Of a stretch of 64,000 nucleotides of DNA, positions 37,582 through 47,423 are shown piece after piece; position 1 is the stretch's first letter; every line of letters begins with the position of its first letter. The DNA is taken from assembly GCA_900541935.1 (NCBI GenBank), contig UQLZ01000005.1, forward strand, positions 1 to 64,000. Reading direction: 5' to 3'. This DNA comes from an uncultured Prevotellaceae bacterium. GTDB taxonomy: Bacteria > Bacteroidota > Bacteroidia > Bacteroidales > Muribaculaceae. The notes beneath the pieces are model-generated. The model did not search any database. It was not told where the DNA came from and saw only the letters and a list, made by a program, of their open reading frames with translations. A program made the position numbers and the translations under genes.

Positions 37582-40158
37582 ATGTCAGTAGATAGAATAC
37601 AAAAGATTGATATTGAGAAAGAAATGAAAAGTGCTTACATTGATTACTCGATGTCAGTTATAGTTGCCCGAGCATTGCCTGATGCGAGAGACGGTTTCAA
37701 GCCTGTTCACAGAAGGGTTTTGTTTGGGATGGAGAAGTTGGGATGCTCTTCAACTTCCGCTAAGAAGAAGTCAGCTCGTATCGTCGGTGAAGTAATGGGT
37801 AAGTATCACCCACACGGAGACTTGTCTATTTATCTCACGATGGTGCGTATGGCTCAAGATTGGTCATTAAGATATCCATTGGTTGACCCTCAAGGTAACT
37901 TCGGTTCCGTTGATGGTGACTCTCCAGCGGCAATGCGTTATACAGAGGCGCGTCTTGCAAAGATGGGAGAGGAAATGATGCAGGATATTGACGAGGATAC
38001 TGTAGATTTTATACCAAACTTTGATAATACCCTTAAAGAACCGGTCGTTCTTCCTACAAGATTTCCAAACCTTTTAGTAAATGGTGCTTCTGGTATTGCT
38101 GTTGGTATGGCAACAAATATGCCTCCTCACAATATCGCAGAATCACTAAATGCTTCAATCGCTTTCTTGAATAATAGAGATATTACCATTGAGGAATTGA
38201 TGGAACATGTTAAAGCACCGGATTTTCCAACAGGAGCAACTATTTATGGCTATGCAGGCGTTAAAGAAGCTTATGAAACTGGTCGTGGTAGAATCGTTGT
38301 TAGGGCAAAAGCGGAGATTGAAACAGAAGATGACAAGGAGAAAATCATTGTAACTGAGATACCTTATAATGTGAACAAATCAGAGTTGGTCAAGAGTATT
38401 GACGCTTTGATTAAGGATAAGAAAATTGATGGCATAGCAGACGTTAACGATGAGTCAGACCGTCATGGTATGAGAATTGTTATTGACTTGAAATCAGATG
38501 CAAATTCAAATGTTGTCTTAAACAAGTTGTATAAGATGACACAAATGCAGTCTGCTTTCAGTGTAAATAACGTTGCCCTCGTTAATGGTGTGCCAAAGGT
38601 AATGAATCTGAAGGATATTATAGAGGCATTTGTTGACCACCGCCACGAAGTCGTTATCCGCAGGTCTCGTTTCTTGTTGGCAAAGGCACAGGAAAGGGCA
38701 CATATAGTTGAAGGATTGATAGTCGCATGTGATAATATTGATGAAGTAATTAAAATTATCCGTTCTTCAAAAACAACCGAGGAAGCAAGAACTCGCTTGG
38801 GTGAAAGATTTAACCTCGATGAACTTCAGACTCGTGCAATAGTTGAAATGCGACTAAGTGCCTTGACTGGATTGAATATAGAGAAATTGCATGCTGAATA
38901 TGAAGAGCTGGAACGTCAAATTGAATTTTTGAATTCTGTGCTTACCGACGATGCAGTATGCCGCAAGGTTATTGAAGAAGAACTTATTGAAACTCGTGAT
39001 AAATACGGAGATGAGAGAAAAACAGATATCGTATATGCGTCAGAAGAATTTAATGCAGAAGATTTCTATGCTGATGATGATATGATTATCACAATCTCTC
39101 ACATGGGATATATTAAGCGTACAGCATTGTCAGAGTTCCGTGCACAAAACAGAGGTGGAGTAGGAGCCAAGGGTAGCGATACTCGTGATGAGGATTTCAT
39201 TGAGCACGTCTATACAGCATCAATGCACAACTATATGCTATTCTTTACCCAAAAGGGTAAGTGCTACTGGCTAAAGGTTTATGATATTCCTGAAGGTTCA
39301 AAGAACTCAAAGGGCCGTGCTATTCAAAATATGCTTAGCATTGATCCAGATGATAAGGTTAATGCATTCATCAGAGTTAAGCAGTTAGATGATAAGGTGT
39401 TTACTGCAACTCATAATTTGATATTCTGTACCAAGAACGGTATCGTTAAGAAAACATGTCTTGAGGCATATTCTCGTCCACGACAGAATGGAGTTAACGC
39501 AATCATTATCCGCGAAGATGATCGCTTGATTGGAGTGGAAATGACAGACGGTAATGCAGAAGTCGTTATAGCCAATAGAAATGGTCGTGCAATCAGGTTT
39601 AACGAAAAGACAGTACGCCAGATGGGACGTATGAGTTCTGGTGTAAAAGGTATGACACTTGACGGAGGCGATGATGAAGTCGTTGGCATGATAACAATTG
39701 AGCCGGAATCTGAAGAAACGATTATGGTAGTTTCAGAACAAGGTTTTGGCAAGCGTTCAAGTATTGATGATTATCGTGTTACCAATAGAGGCGGTAAGGG
39801 CGTTAAAACAATTAATGTAACAGAAAAGACGGGTAAATTGGTTGCAATAAATGCCGTTACAGAAGATGATGATTTGGTAATTATAAATAAATCAGGTGTT
39901 ACTCTCCGTATGAAGGTTTCTGATACGAGAGTAATGGGACGTGCAACGCAAGGTGTTACTTTGATAAACCTTGAAAAGAGAGGTGACGAGATAGCATCTG
40001 TTTGTAAAGTGCCTTCTTCAGAAGAACTTGAAGAAGAAATAGAAGAAACAAATGTTTCAGAAACTCCTAACGAGTCCGAGTCTGTTGAATCAGCAAACAA
40101 TGAGACTGAAAAAACAGATGAAAACTTAGGAGGATTATTTGATATTGAAAATGATTAA
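37582..40158 (+). CDS. gyrA: DNA gyrase subunit A
   Basis: Breakage-reunion subunit of the type IIA topoisomerase that supercoils DNA. The 858-aa chain has the winged-helix region up to the catalytic Tyr120 (AAMRYTEAR), the tower and coiled coil, and a C-terminal beta-pinwheel beginning near residue 500. The GyrA box appears as [10 protein letters not shown] near residue 525. In the quinolone-resistance region the sequence reads [12 protein letters not shown]: Leu81 stands where E. coli has Ser83 and Leu85 where it has Asp87. The acidic C-terminal tail is common. Transcribed alone or with the TPR gene 20 bp downstream. Confidence 0.97.
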   Translation: MSVDRIQKIDIEKEMKSAYIDYSMSVIVARALPDARDGFKPVHRRVLFGMEKLGCSSTSAKKKSARIVGEVMGKYHPHGDLSIYLTMVRMAQDWSLRYPLVDPQGNFGSVDGDSPAAMRYTEARLAKMGEEMMQDIDEDTVDFIPNFDNTLKEPVVLPTRFPNLLVNGASGIAVGMATNMPPHNIAESLNASIAFLNNRDITIEELMEHVKAPDFPTGATIYGYAGVKEAYETGRGRIVVRAKAEIETEDDKEKIIVTEIPYNVNKSELVKSIDALIKDKKIDGIADVNDESDRHGMRIVIDLKSDANSNVVLNKLYKMTQMQSAFSVNNVALVNGVPKVMNLKDIIEAFVDHRHEVVIRRSRFLLAKAQERAHIVEGLIVACDNIDEVIKIIRSSKTTEEARTRLGERFNLDELQTRAIVEMRLSALTGLNIEKLHAEYEELERQIEFLNSVLTDDAVCRKVIEEELIETRDKYGDERKTDIVYASEEFNAEDFYADDDMIITISHMGYIKRTALSEFRAQNRGGVGAKGSDTRDEDFIEHVYTASMHNYMLFFTQKGKCYWLKVYDIPEGSKNSKGRAIQNMLSIDPDDKVNAFIRVKQLDDKVFTATHNLIFCTKNGIVKKTCLEAYSRPRQNGVNAIIIREDDRLIGVEMTDGNAEVVIANRNGRAIRFNEKTVRQMGRMSSGVKGMTLDGGDDEVVGMITIEPESEETIMVVSEQGFGKRSSIDDYRVTNRGGKGVKTINVTEKTGKLVAINAVTEDDDLVIINKSGVTLRMKVSDTRVMGRATQGVTLINLEKRGDEIASVCKVPSSEELEEEIEETNVSETPNESESVESANNETEKTDENLGGLFDIEND

Positions 40159-40178
40159 CTATAGTAAATCTATTTAAA

Positions 40179-41438
40179 ATGAAAAGAAAATCAATTCTGT
40201 TGCTCTGCGCTTTGATGTCATTCGGCGCATTTGCACAAAAGTCACTCGTGAAAGATGTTGAGAAGGCTATTGGTGGAATGAATCCAGATGTCAAGACTCT
40301 GAAGGCTGCATGTTCAGATATCCTTCCTGCTTTGGTGAATGCCGAGACAAAGGATGATGCAAAGACCTGGCTAGTGGCAGGAAAGGCAAACTTCGGCCTT
40401 TTCGATAGCCAACAGACAAAAATGATGATGAAGCAACCTGTTGACACAATGATGATGGGAGATGCTCTTATAAGAGGTTATGAATATTTTGTAAAAGCTC
40501 TTCCTTTAGATTCTGTTAAAGAAGTTGATAAAAAGACAGGTGAGTACAAATTAAATAAAGACGGTTCTATTAAAATTAAGACGTCTAAAGTTTCGAAGGA
40601 AATTGCAAACTCATTGGTTACTCGCCACAATGACTTCTCTGTAATGGCATCATTATTATATGATTCAAAGCATTATAAAGAAGCTGCAAAAGCTTGGGGC
40701 ATTTATGCAGCAATCCCTTATGCCGGTATTGCAGACCGTGATAAATTTGCAGTTCCAGATACTGTAATTGGTCAAATGGAGTTTTATCAAGGAACTGCTT
40801 CATGGCAAGCAGAAGACTTGAAGGGTGCTGTTGCCGCATTTGCAAGTGCTCGTTTGCATGGCTATAAAGCCAAAGAGGCTTATGACTATGCTTTAAGTTG
40901 TGCTGCTGGTCTTCAAGATAATGATGCTATTGTTGCTATTGCTGCTGAAGCATACGAAGAATTTGGTAACAAAGATATTCAATATATGAATATCCTTATT
41001 AATGATAAATTAAATAAAGAAAAGTTTGATGAAGCAGAAAGCCTAATCAATAAAGCATTGGCTTCAAATCCTGAAAATCCTGAATTGATTAACCTACAAG
41101 GCCTTATTCTTGAAAACAAAAAAGATGAGGCTGGCGCAAAGGCTTTATTCATGCAGGTTACTAAATTGAAACCTGATTATGCACAAGGTCAATTCAATGC
41201 AGGCCGTATTATTATGAAGGAGGCAATTGCATTGCAAAAGGATATGGAGAAAATGGCTCCTGCAGAATACCAAAAAGTAAAAGAGTCTCAATTAATACCT
41301 CTATTCAAGGAAGCATTGCCTTATATGGAAGAAGCATATAGATTGGATAATACAAATACAAATGCTAAAAACATTTTACGAAACTTGTATTACCAATTAG
41401 GTGATGAGGCAAAATTGAATGCTCTTGAGCAATATTAA
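40179..41438 (+). CDS. Exported TPR-repeat protein
   Basis: Protein of 419 aa with a signal peptide (CALMSFGAFAQ, cleavage near residue 20). Predicted helical repeats: TPR-like pairs occur about 75-105, 150-260 and, most clearly, 275-345 (KFDEAESLINKALASNPENPELINLQGLI and the following LFMQVTKLKPDYAQGQFNAG). Such proteins scaffold complexes in the periplasm or at the outer membrane; no partner can be read. It follows gyrA by 20 bp and ends in a strong terminator. Confidence 0.75.
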   Translation: MKRKSILLLCALMSFGAFAQKSLVKDVEKAIGGMNPDVKTLKAACSDILPALVNAETKDDAKTWLVAGKANFGLFDSQQTKMMMKQPVDTMMMGDALIRGYEYFVKALPLDSVKEVDKKTGEYKLNKDGSIKIKTSKVSKEIANSLVTRHNDFSVMASLLYDSKHYKEAAKAWGIYAAIPYAGIADRDKFAVPDTVIGQMEFYQGTASWQAEDLKGAVAAFASARLHGYKAKEAYDYALSCAAGLQDNDAIVAIAAEAYEEFGNKDIQYMNILINDKLNKEKFDEAESLINKALASNPENPELINLQGLILENKKDEAGAKALFMQVTKLKPDYAQGQFNAGRIIMKEAIALQKDMEKMAPAEYQKVKESQLIPLFKEALPYMEEAYRLDNTNTNAKNILRNLYYQLGDEAKLNALEQY

Positions 41439-41452
41439 TAACTGAAAATATG

Positions 41453-41488
41453 GAAAATAAGGCATACACAAGTGTGCCTTATTTTCAT
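41453..41488. terminator. Terminator after the TPR gene
   Basis: gaaaataaggca at 41453-41464 pairs perfectly with tgccttattttc at 41475-41486, giving A- and T-rich flanks on both strands. Confidence 0.85.
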
Positions 41489-41505
41489 TTATATACTATC
41501 CAACC

Positions 41506-42591
41506 ATGAAGTTAAAGGAATCTTTATTGTTTATTTTGTTTATTCTGTTCGTTTCTTGTGAGAATAAAGAAACTTCACTAATTAGTATATTGGGAGAAGG
41601 CGGTGTATATTATATCGAAGGAGAAGCGTGTGAAATAGTTTTAAATGAGTTTGTAGCAAATGAAAGTTGGTATTCCTATGTTAAATATCAAGAAGGTACA
41701 GGTTGGATTGACTTATCAGAAACGGAGGGTAGTTCGGGAGAGTTTGTTATTAAGGCATTAGTAAAATCAAATAATAGTAGTACTACCCGAGTTGCAACCA
41801 TTGTTGTTAGAAGTGGAATGAATAAGATTGAATACCGTATAGAGCAAGGAGGAATGCAAGAAACTCCAGAAAAACCGGGCGAACCATCTGACCCTGAAAA
41901 GCCAATTGAGCCAGATACTATTAGTCCTGGAGAAATACCGAGCGAAAACATATATGCATTTGTTTCTGAAATATCAATTAGCAATTACAATGATTTGTTT
42001 CAGTTAATAGGAAAGAAGTCATATAAATTTACTTATAGCGATGGAAAAATTGTTTCTGTTGTTGAGGAAAGTGAAAAAGGTAAGAAATTTGTTGGTGTTG
42101 AGTATTTTAAAGATAAACTTGTAATATCAGATGGCATCTATAAGGAATCAGAAATCAGTAGCGGCGGATATTTGCAGAAAATAGAGTCTGCCACTATAAG
42201 TTATAGCAATAGCGGAATTGGCGTGGGTGATTGGGTGATAAGTTTTTCAGAGAATGGTGTTGAGTCAGTTGCAAAATTAAATGAAAAGGTTTCTGTGATA
42301 TATAATAAAAACGCAAATTATATAAATGATTGCAACATAGATTTGGCAACTTTGGTTTGTGTTTCGTTATTAAGAGACTTTATTGCTACTGATTTTGTTT
42401 ATTCGCAGAAAGCATTATATAATATAAGAATAAGAAATAATTCGTATTTCCAGAAAGCAACAAAAGGAGAGAACGTTTATTTGTATATGTTCGAATCCAA
42501 TAAAGGTAGAGTTGATAGAATAGATGAATATTTTCAACCAAAATATTTTAATAATTGGTTGAGAAGAAGTATTGAAATTATATATAAATGA
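41506..42591 (+). CDS. Lipoprotein with a BACON-like domain and DUF4595-like C-terminus
   Basis: Exported lipoprotein of 361 aa: signal peptide with lipobox LFVSC and lipidated Cys at residue 19. A beta-sandwich segment (about 25-118) ending in SGMNKIEYRIEQGG resembles the BACON domain. A proline- and acid-rich linker (about 118-150, with PEKPGEPSDPEKP) leads to a C-terminal domain with KSYKFTYSDGKIVSV, a pattern of DUF4595-type repeat strands. Likely anchored in the outer membrane and facing the periplasm or the surface. No enzymatic motif. It is transcribed alone. Confidence 0.65.
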   Translation: MKLKESLLFILFILFVSCENKETSLISILGEGGVYYIEGEACEIVLNEFVANESWYSYVKYQEGTGWIDLSETEGSSGEFVIKALVKSNNSSTTRVATIVVRSGMNKIEYRIEQGGMQETPEKPGEPSDPEKPIEPDTISPGEIPSENIYAFVSEISISNYNDLFQLIGKKSYKFTYSDGKIVSVVEESEKGKKFVGVEYFKDKLVISDGIYKESEISSGGYLQKIESATISYSNSGIGVGDWVISFSENGVESVAKLNEKVSVIYNKNANYINDCNIDLATLVCVSLLRDFIATDFVYSQKALYNIRIRNNSYFQKATKGENVYLYMFESNKGRVDRIDEYFQPKYFNNWLRRSIEIIYK

Positions 42592-42757
42592 GGTTGTAAA
42601 GTTTTTCTCTTTGAGTCCGCTCGTACATTTTATAAAATTGTATATTTCTGTTCGTTAAAGTCAAAATGCAATAAACTAACATAAGAGTGAATTTATTGCG
42701 ATACTTTTTACTCCTTATATGAATTTTGTAATAAAGAAGTAAAATGCTGGTATAAAG

Positions 42758-42792
42758 AAACCTACAGTGGATTAAAAACTGTAGGTTTTCTT
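42758..42792. terminator. Bidirectional terminator between convergent genes
   Basis: aaacctacagt at 42758-42768 pairs with actgtaggttt at 42778-42788, followed by T residues. It serves the reverse-strand cluster that ends at 42793. The preceding 42592-42757 holds nothing recognisable. Confidence 0.8.
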
Positions 42793-43530
42793 TTATTTGT
42801 CATCAGTGATAAAATCTGTTGCTTTTTTAAGGGTCTCTATTTTTCCTACATCAAACCATGAATATAGTTCATTGGGATTATATCCAAATATGTTCAAATT
42901 TTGGCAGGAATTAACGTAGAATGGGGTTATGGAGAATTTATGCTCTGAAGTATATTCTCTCAAATATTTGAAAATAGAAGGTGACATAACATGGATTCCT
43001 CCGAATGCAAGTTCTTTGAGTCCTATGCAGTTTAAATTGTTTGGCAGTTTCTCTCCAGTCTTTTTGTTAATCCAACCACAAAGGCGGTTTTCTTCATTAA
43101 ATAAGAAATACCTTGCAGTTTCTCTACTCGCAACAAGGATTGATGCATCAGCATTATTGTTGCAGTGGAATTTATAGAAATCTGCCAAGTTCAAATCTGT
43201 GAGAATGTCAGCATTATGAACTAAAAAAGGTTCTTTTGATACCAATAATTTCTCTGCTTTAAGAATGCCACCACCAGTATCAAGCAATTCACCTCTTTCA
43301 TCGCTAATGTGTATTGTTGCATTGAAATTTTTAGAATTTACAAAATCGATAATTTGCTCACCGAAATGGTGAACATTTATAACGATTTCGTTAAAACCAT
43401 ACTTAATTAGGTTAGTAATAACCCTCTCAAGCATAGGTTTTCCAGCAACATCTACCAGTGCTTTTGGTTTGTTATCGGTTAGCGGTTTAAGCCGGGTACC
43501 AAGACCGGCTGCAAATATCATAGCCTTCAT
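42793..43530 (-). CDS. Sugar-1-phosphate nucleotidyltransferase (MurU-like)
   Basis: Predicted nucleotidyltransferase of 245 aa joining a sugar-1-phosphate to a nucleoside triphosphate. The N-terminal signature is AMIFAAGLGTRLKPLTDNKPK; FLVHNADILTD holds the metal-binding Asp and GGIHVMS the sugar site. It starts 3 bp after a gene with an AmgK-like sugar kinase domain. That pairing matches the AmgK-MurU salvage route that turns recycled N-acetylmuramic acid into UDP-MurNAc; the exact substrate is inferred from this context and family resemblance, not proven. Confidence 0.82.
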   Translation of the reverse strand: MKAMIFAAGLGTRLKPLTDNKPKALVDVAGKPMLERVITNLIKYGFNEIVINVHHFGEQIIDFVNSKNFNATIHISDERGELLDTGGGILKAEKLLVSKEPFLVHNADILTDLNLADFYKFHCNNNADASILVASRETARYFLFNEENRLCGWINKKTGEKLPNNLNCIGLKELAFGGIHVMSPSIFKYLREYTSEHKFSITPFYVNSCQNLNIFGYNPNELYSWFDVGKIETLKKATDFITDDK

Positions 43531-43533
43531 ATC

Positions 43534-44958
43534 TTAGAAAGAAGCCTTAAATGTTTGCTCGATATTTTGTTCTCTATGAATAAGTTCTACTTTAACGTTG
43601 AACTTCTTGTTGATGTGTTCAGCCATGTGTTGAGCACAATAAACAGAACGGTGTTGACCGCCTGTGCAACCAAAGCATACCATTAGGTTTGTGAAGCCTC
43701 TTTCGATATATCTTTTAACTGAAGCGTCAACTAAAGAATATGAGTGGTCAAGAAATTCTATAATTTCTCCATCATCTTCAAGAAATTTTATTACCTGTTC
43801 ATCAAGACCATTGTATGGTTTGTAACGTTCGTATTTACCAGGGTTGTTAACGGCCCGACAGTCAAAAACAAAGCCACCACCGTTTCCTGTAGTATCGTTT
43901 GGAATACCTTTTTTATACGCAAAACTCATGACTTTTACTGTAAGGGTTCTTTTAGCAAGGTCATCAGTAAATTGTTTCATATTGACAAGTTCTTTAAGAA
44001 CCTTGCTTAGGTATGGGTATTCTGGATACGGTTTTTGCAGCAGGTTTCTCAAGTTTTCAATTGCGAAAGGAACACTTTGAATGAAGTGTGGCTTTTTCTC
44101 AAAATATCCACGGAAACCATACGCGCCAAGAACCTGCAACGTTCTGAAAAGCACAAAGTGACGTAATTGTGCATGGAAGTATTCCTCATCTACAGGTTGA
44201 TATTTTCTTAGAGAATCAACGTATTCATCGAGAAGTTCCATTCTCAAACTTTCCGGAAGGTTTGCTTTTGCTTGCCATAGAAATGATGCAACGTCATAGT
44301 AGAATGGTCCTTTTCTGCCACCTTGATAGTCTATAAACCATGGTTCACCATTTTTAATCATAACATTACGGGATTGGAAATCTCTGTACATGAACGTTGC
44401 AGAAAAACTGCGTAGAAGAACATCTGTCATTCTTTGAAAATCGTCTTCTAATTTGTCTTCAAGAAATTCAAGTCCAGTAGCCTTTAAAAAACAGTATTTA
44501 AAGTAATTGAGGTCCCACATAATTGACCTGCTGTTGAATTCAGGGGCAGGGTAGCATTTTGAAAAATTAAATTCATCAGCACCAAGAAACTGCATGTCAG
44601 GCAAAAGGCGAATTGTTTTAACAAGCAATGTCTTTTCTTCATCACTGAAAACGCTTGTCTTTCTCCCTTTTTCTATTGCGTTAAATAACAAAGTGTCGCC
44701 AAGGTCCTCTTGGATATATGCCATTGTGTCATCGGAAACTGCATATATTTCAGGAACAGGTAACCCTTTTTTATGAAAATGCTCAGACATGTAAAGGAAT
44801 GCTTCATTTTCTTCTTTACATGTTCCTAGTACTCCGATTATTGATTTTTCACCTTTTAAACGGAAGTATCTGCGGTTGGAGCCAGAAGATGGTAATTCTT
44901 CGATAGATGTTGGGGCACTACCGACGAATTGTGTATATAAATCATGTAAATGTGTCAT
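43534..44958 (-). CDS. Fusion of an AmgK-like phosphotransferase and a RapZ C-terminal domain
   Basis: Cytoplasmic protein of 474 aa. Residues about 1-320 form an aminoglycoside-phosphotransferase-type kinase: FMYRDFQSRNVMIKNGEPWFIDYQGG holds the catalytic Asp, the Asn and the DxD-like metal site. Residues about 335-474 match the C-terminal domain of RapZ (GGGFVFDCRAVNNPG, YNGLDEQVIKFLED, VCFGCTGGQHRSVYCAQ), which in E. coli senses glucosamine-6-phosphate. The kinase half resembles AmgK, the sugar anomeric kinase of peptidoglycan recycling, and the following gene is MurU-like. The RapZ half lacks the N-terminal ATPase domain of full RapZ. A role as a ligand-sensing kinase is an inference. Confidence 0.85.
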   Translation of the reverse strand: MTHLHDLYTQFVGSAPTSIEELPSSGSNRRYFRLKGEKSIIGVLGTCKEENEAFLYMSEHFHKKGLPVPEIYAVSDDTMAYIQEDLGDTLLFNAIEKGRKTSVFSDEEKTLLVKTIRLLPDMQFLGADEFNFSKCYPAPEFNSRSIMWDLNYFKYCFLKATGLEFLEDKLEDDFQRMTDVLLRSFSATFMYRDFQSRNVMIKNGEPWFIDYQGGRKGPFYYDVASFLWQAKANLPESLRMELLDEYVDSLRKYQPVDEEYFHAQLRHFVLFRTLQVLGAYGFRGYFEKKPHFIQSVPFAIENLRNLLQKPYPEYPYLSKVLKELVNMKQFTDDLAKRTLTVKVMSFAYKKGIPNDTTGNGGGFVFDCRAVNNPGKYERYKPYNGLDEQVIKFLEDDGEIIEFLDHSYSLVDASVKRYIERGFTNLMVCFGCTGGQHRSVYCAQHMAEHINKKFNVKVELIHREQNIEQTFKASF

Positions 44959-44989
44959 AATATCTATTTGTTTTATCTATTCAAATTGT

Positions 44990-45547
44990 TTATTTATTCT
45001 CTGCAAAAAATCTCCAAAGAGGAGCCAGCATTAGGGATTGCACAATGTGATTATCCTTTATTAATTCCAATACCTCTTCTTTTGTCATCAAGTGGATAGT
45101 TATATCCTCTGTCTGTTCAAGGTGCTGAGTGGAAATTTTTTCTACACCAGTTGCAATGAAGCAGTGTGTATAGTTATTTGTGGTGCTGGTGTTTCCAGAA
45201 ATTGTCATCAGTTTGTGCCATTTGCCGTTACCGTATCCTGTTTCTTCAAACAGTTCTCTTTTTGCGGCTTCCAAAGGTTGTTCTCCTGGATCAACAACGC
45301 CTGCGCACAGTTCGTATCTTGTTTGTTGAATGCCGTGGCGGTATTGGCGTATCATTACAAATTGATTGTCTTTTGTGATGGCAATGATATTTACCCAATC
45401 CGGATATTCTAATATATAGAATTCATCGTTGATAACTCCGCTTGGCATCTTAACCATGTCTTTTCGTGCTGTAAGCCATGGCCTTTTAATAAGATATTCG
45501 GATTTAAGAATTTCCCATTTCCGTTCGTTTGTATTGTCGATAATCAT
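44990..45547 (-). CDS. NUDIX hydrolase
   Basis: Hydrolase of nucleoside diphosphates linked to another group, 185 aa. The Nudix box lies near residues 79-102 (GVVDPGEQPLEAAKRELFEE and then TGYG). The flanking QYRHGIQQTRYELCAG and the rest resemble the ADP-ribose pyrophosphatase branch, though substrate is not fixed by this. It sits between mrdA (25 bp) and the AmgK/RapZ fusion (31 bp) on the same strand, the place where rodA is usual in related genomes. Confidence 0.85.
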   Translation of the reverse strand: MIIDNTNERKWEILKSEYLIKRPWLTARKDMVKMPSGVINDEFYILEYPDWVNIIAITKDNQFVMIRQYRHGIQQTRYELCAGVVDPGEQPLEAAKRELFEETGYGNGKWHKLMTISGNTSTTNNYTHCFIATGVEKISTQHLEQTEDITIHLMTKEEVLELIKDNHIVQSLMLAPLWRFFAENK

Positions 45548-45572
45548 AATGCTTGTTTTATATGTTAGACAA

Positions 45573-47423
45573 TTATCTTATTCTCATTGTTGTTGATGAT
45601 AGCATCCTGTCTTCAAGAAATTGTCTTTCTGGAGAAATCTTTCCAGTTAGGTATTTCTCCATCATCAGGCTGCCTATAGGGACACCGTATGTAGCACCGA
45701 AACCTGCGTTTTCAACATAAACGCATATCGCAATTTTAGGATTTGTCATAGGAGCAAAGCCCATAAATGCAGAGTGGTCGCGTCCGTGCGGGTTTTGGGC
45801 TGTACCTGTTTTTCCGCAAACCTCGTAGTCTCCAAATTTTGCCATACGGCAAGTACCGCCAATAACTGCCATTCGCATGCCTTCCGCAACTTCTTCGTAG
45901 TATTGCCTGTCAATGTGCGGAGTGTGTTTTTTTACATACTCTTCAGGCATAACAGTGTCCTTTATTGCTTTAACAACGTGAGGTGTGATGTAGTAACCTC
46001 TGTTTGCGATAGTGCTTGCTAGATTTGCTATTTGCAATGGTGTCGCCAGAACTTCACCTTGACCGATAGAAACAGATATAATAGTATTTGCACTCCATCG
46101 ATTTTCTCCGTATATTTTGTTGTAAAATTTGCTGTTAGGAATAAATCCACGACTTTCTCCTGGAAGGTCAATGCCAAGGCGGTAGCCATAGCCTTGCTCT
46201 ACCATATAGTTTTTCCATACTTCGAAAGCGTTTGCTGAAGAGCCGTATTTCTTTCGTCGGTCAATCATGTTTTTAAAGCCCCAGCAGAAATATGCGTTAC
46301 ATGATGTCCTGATAGCAGGTTTTAGTGTAATAGGGGATTCGTGTCCATGACATCCTACTCTTAAACCGGCATTTACATAACCTCCATGGCAAGGGTATGC
46401 TGTACCAAGCTCAACAATTCCTTCCTTTCGGAAGATTAGGCCTTGTGTTGGCTTGAATGTTGAGCCAGGTGGGTATGCTGCCATTATTGCTCTATCGTAT
46501 AAAGGCTCGTATGGGTCGTTGATTAGACGTCGATATTCTTTACCTCTATTCCTTCCGACTAAATCTTTTGGATTATATGTCGGACTGGAAACAAGTGCAA
46601 GGATTTCACCTGTAGCAGGTTCAATCGCAACAATAGCACCAATTTTGCCTTTCATTAATTTTTCGCCGTACTGCTGCAAATCAATGTCAATACTTAGAGT
46701 AAGGTCTTTGCCTGAAATGGGGGCAATATCGTGTGCTCCGTTTTCGTATTTGCCTTTTATTCTGCCGTGAGCATCTCTGATAAGGATCTCCTGCCCTTTA
46801 TATCCACGCAGAAAATGCTCGTAACTTTTTTCAATACCCAAGTCTCCTGTATAGTCGCCTGCTCGATAGTAACTGTCCTTTTCTATATCGCGTGCGTTAA
46901 CTTCGCGAATGTTTCCAAGAACGTTTGCTGCTGATTCGTATGTATAGTCCCTAAGAATTCTTTTCTGAATGAAGAACCCAGGGAAGCGGTATAGTTTTTC
47001 TTGGAATCTGCCATAGTCTTGTGCAGAAATATGCGTTATTAGTACCTGTTGCGTATATGATGAGTAGCCGGGATTTTTGCGCGGGTTGCGCATGTCGGCA
47101 AACTTTTGCTTAAGTTCCTCTTTAGTTATTTGGAGTGTGTTACAAAAGTCAATGGTGTCAAATTGTTTGCCGATTTCTTTTGGGATAACCATAACATCGT
47201 ATGCCGGCTGGTTATATACAACCAATTTCCCATTTCGGTCAAACATCTGTCCGCGTGAGGGGTATATAGTTTTACGCAGAAAGGCATTGGAATCTGCATT
47301 CTCTTTGTATTTGCTGTCAAGAACTTGCAGTTCAAAGAGACGGATTAGGTATATTATTGCCAAGATAATAACAATACCGCCAATGATATATTTTCTTCGT
47401 TCTAAACTATAGTCTTTTTTCAT
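45573..47423 (-). CDS. mrdA: Penicillin-binding protein 2 (elongasome transpeptidase)
   Basis: Cell-elongation peptidoglycan D,D-transpeptidase, 616 aa, anchored by one N-terminal helix (about 12-30) with the catalytic domain in the periplasm. The dimerisation/pedestal part includes SRGQMFDRNGKLVVYNQPAYD. Active-site motifs are STFKPTQG (SxxK), SCNAYF (SxN) and KTGTAQNP (KTG). The start overlaps the end of mreD by 17 bases. The expected RodA partner gene is not in this cluster. Confidence 0.95.
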   Translation of the reverse strand: MKKDYSLERRKYIIGGIVIILAIIYLIRLFELQVLDSKYKENADSNAFLRKTIYPSRGQMFDRNGKLVVYNQPAYDVMVIPKEIGKQFDTIDFCNTLQITKEELKQKFADMRNPRKNPGYSSYTQQVLITHISAQDYGRFQEKLYRFPGFFIQKRILRDYTYESAANVLGNIREVNARDIEKDSYYRAGDYTGDLGIEKSYEHFLRGYKGQEILIRDAHGRIKGKYENGAHDIAPISGKDLTLSIDIDLQQYGEKLMKGKIGAIVAIEPATGEILALVSSPTYNPKDLVGRNRGKEYRRLINDPYEPLYDRAIMAAYPPGSTFKPTQGLIFRKEGIVELGTAYPCHGGYVNAGLRVGCHGHESPITLKPAIRTSCNAYFCWGFKNMIDRRKKYGSSANAFEVWKNYMVEQGYGYRLGIDLPGESRGFIPNSKFYNKIYGENRWSANTIISVSIGQGEVLATPLQIANLASTIANRGYYITPHVVKAIKDTVMPEEYVKKHTPHIDRQYYEEVAEGMRMAVIGGTCRMAKFGDYEVCGKTGTAQNPHGRDHSAFMGFAPMTNPKIAICVYVENAGFGATYGVPIGSLMMEKYLTGKISPERQFLEDRMLSSTTMRIR

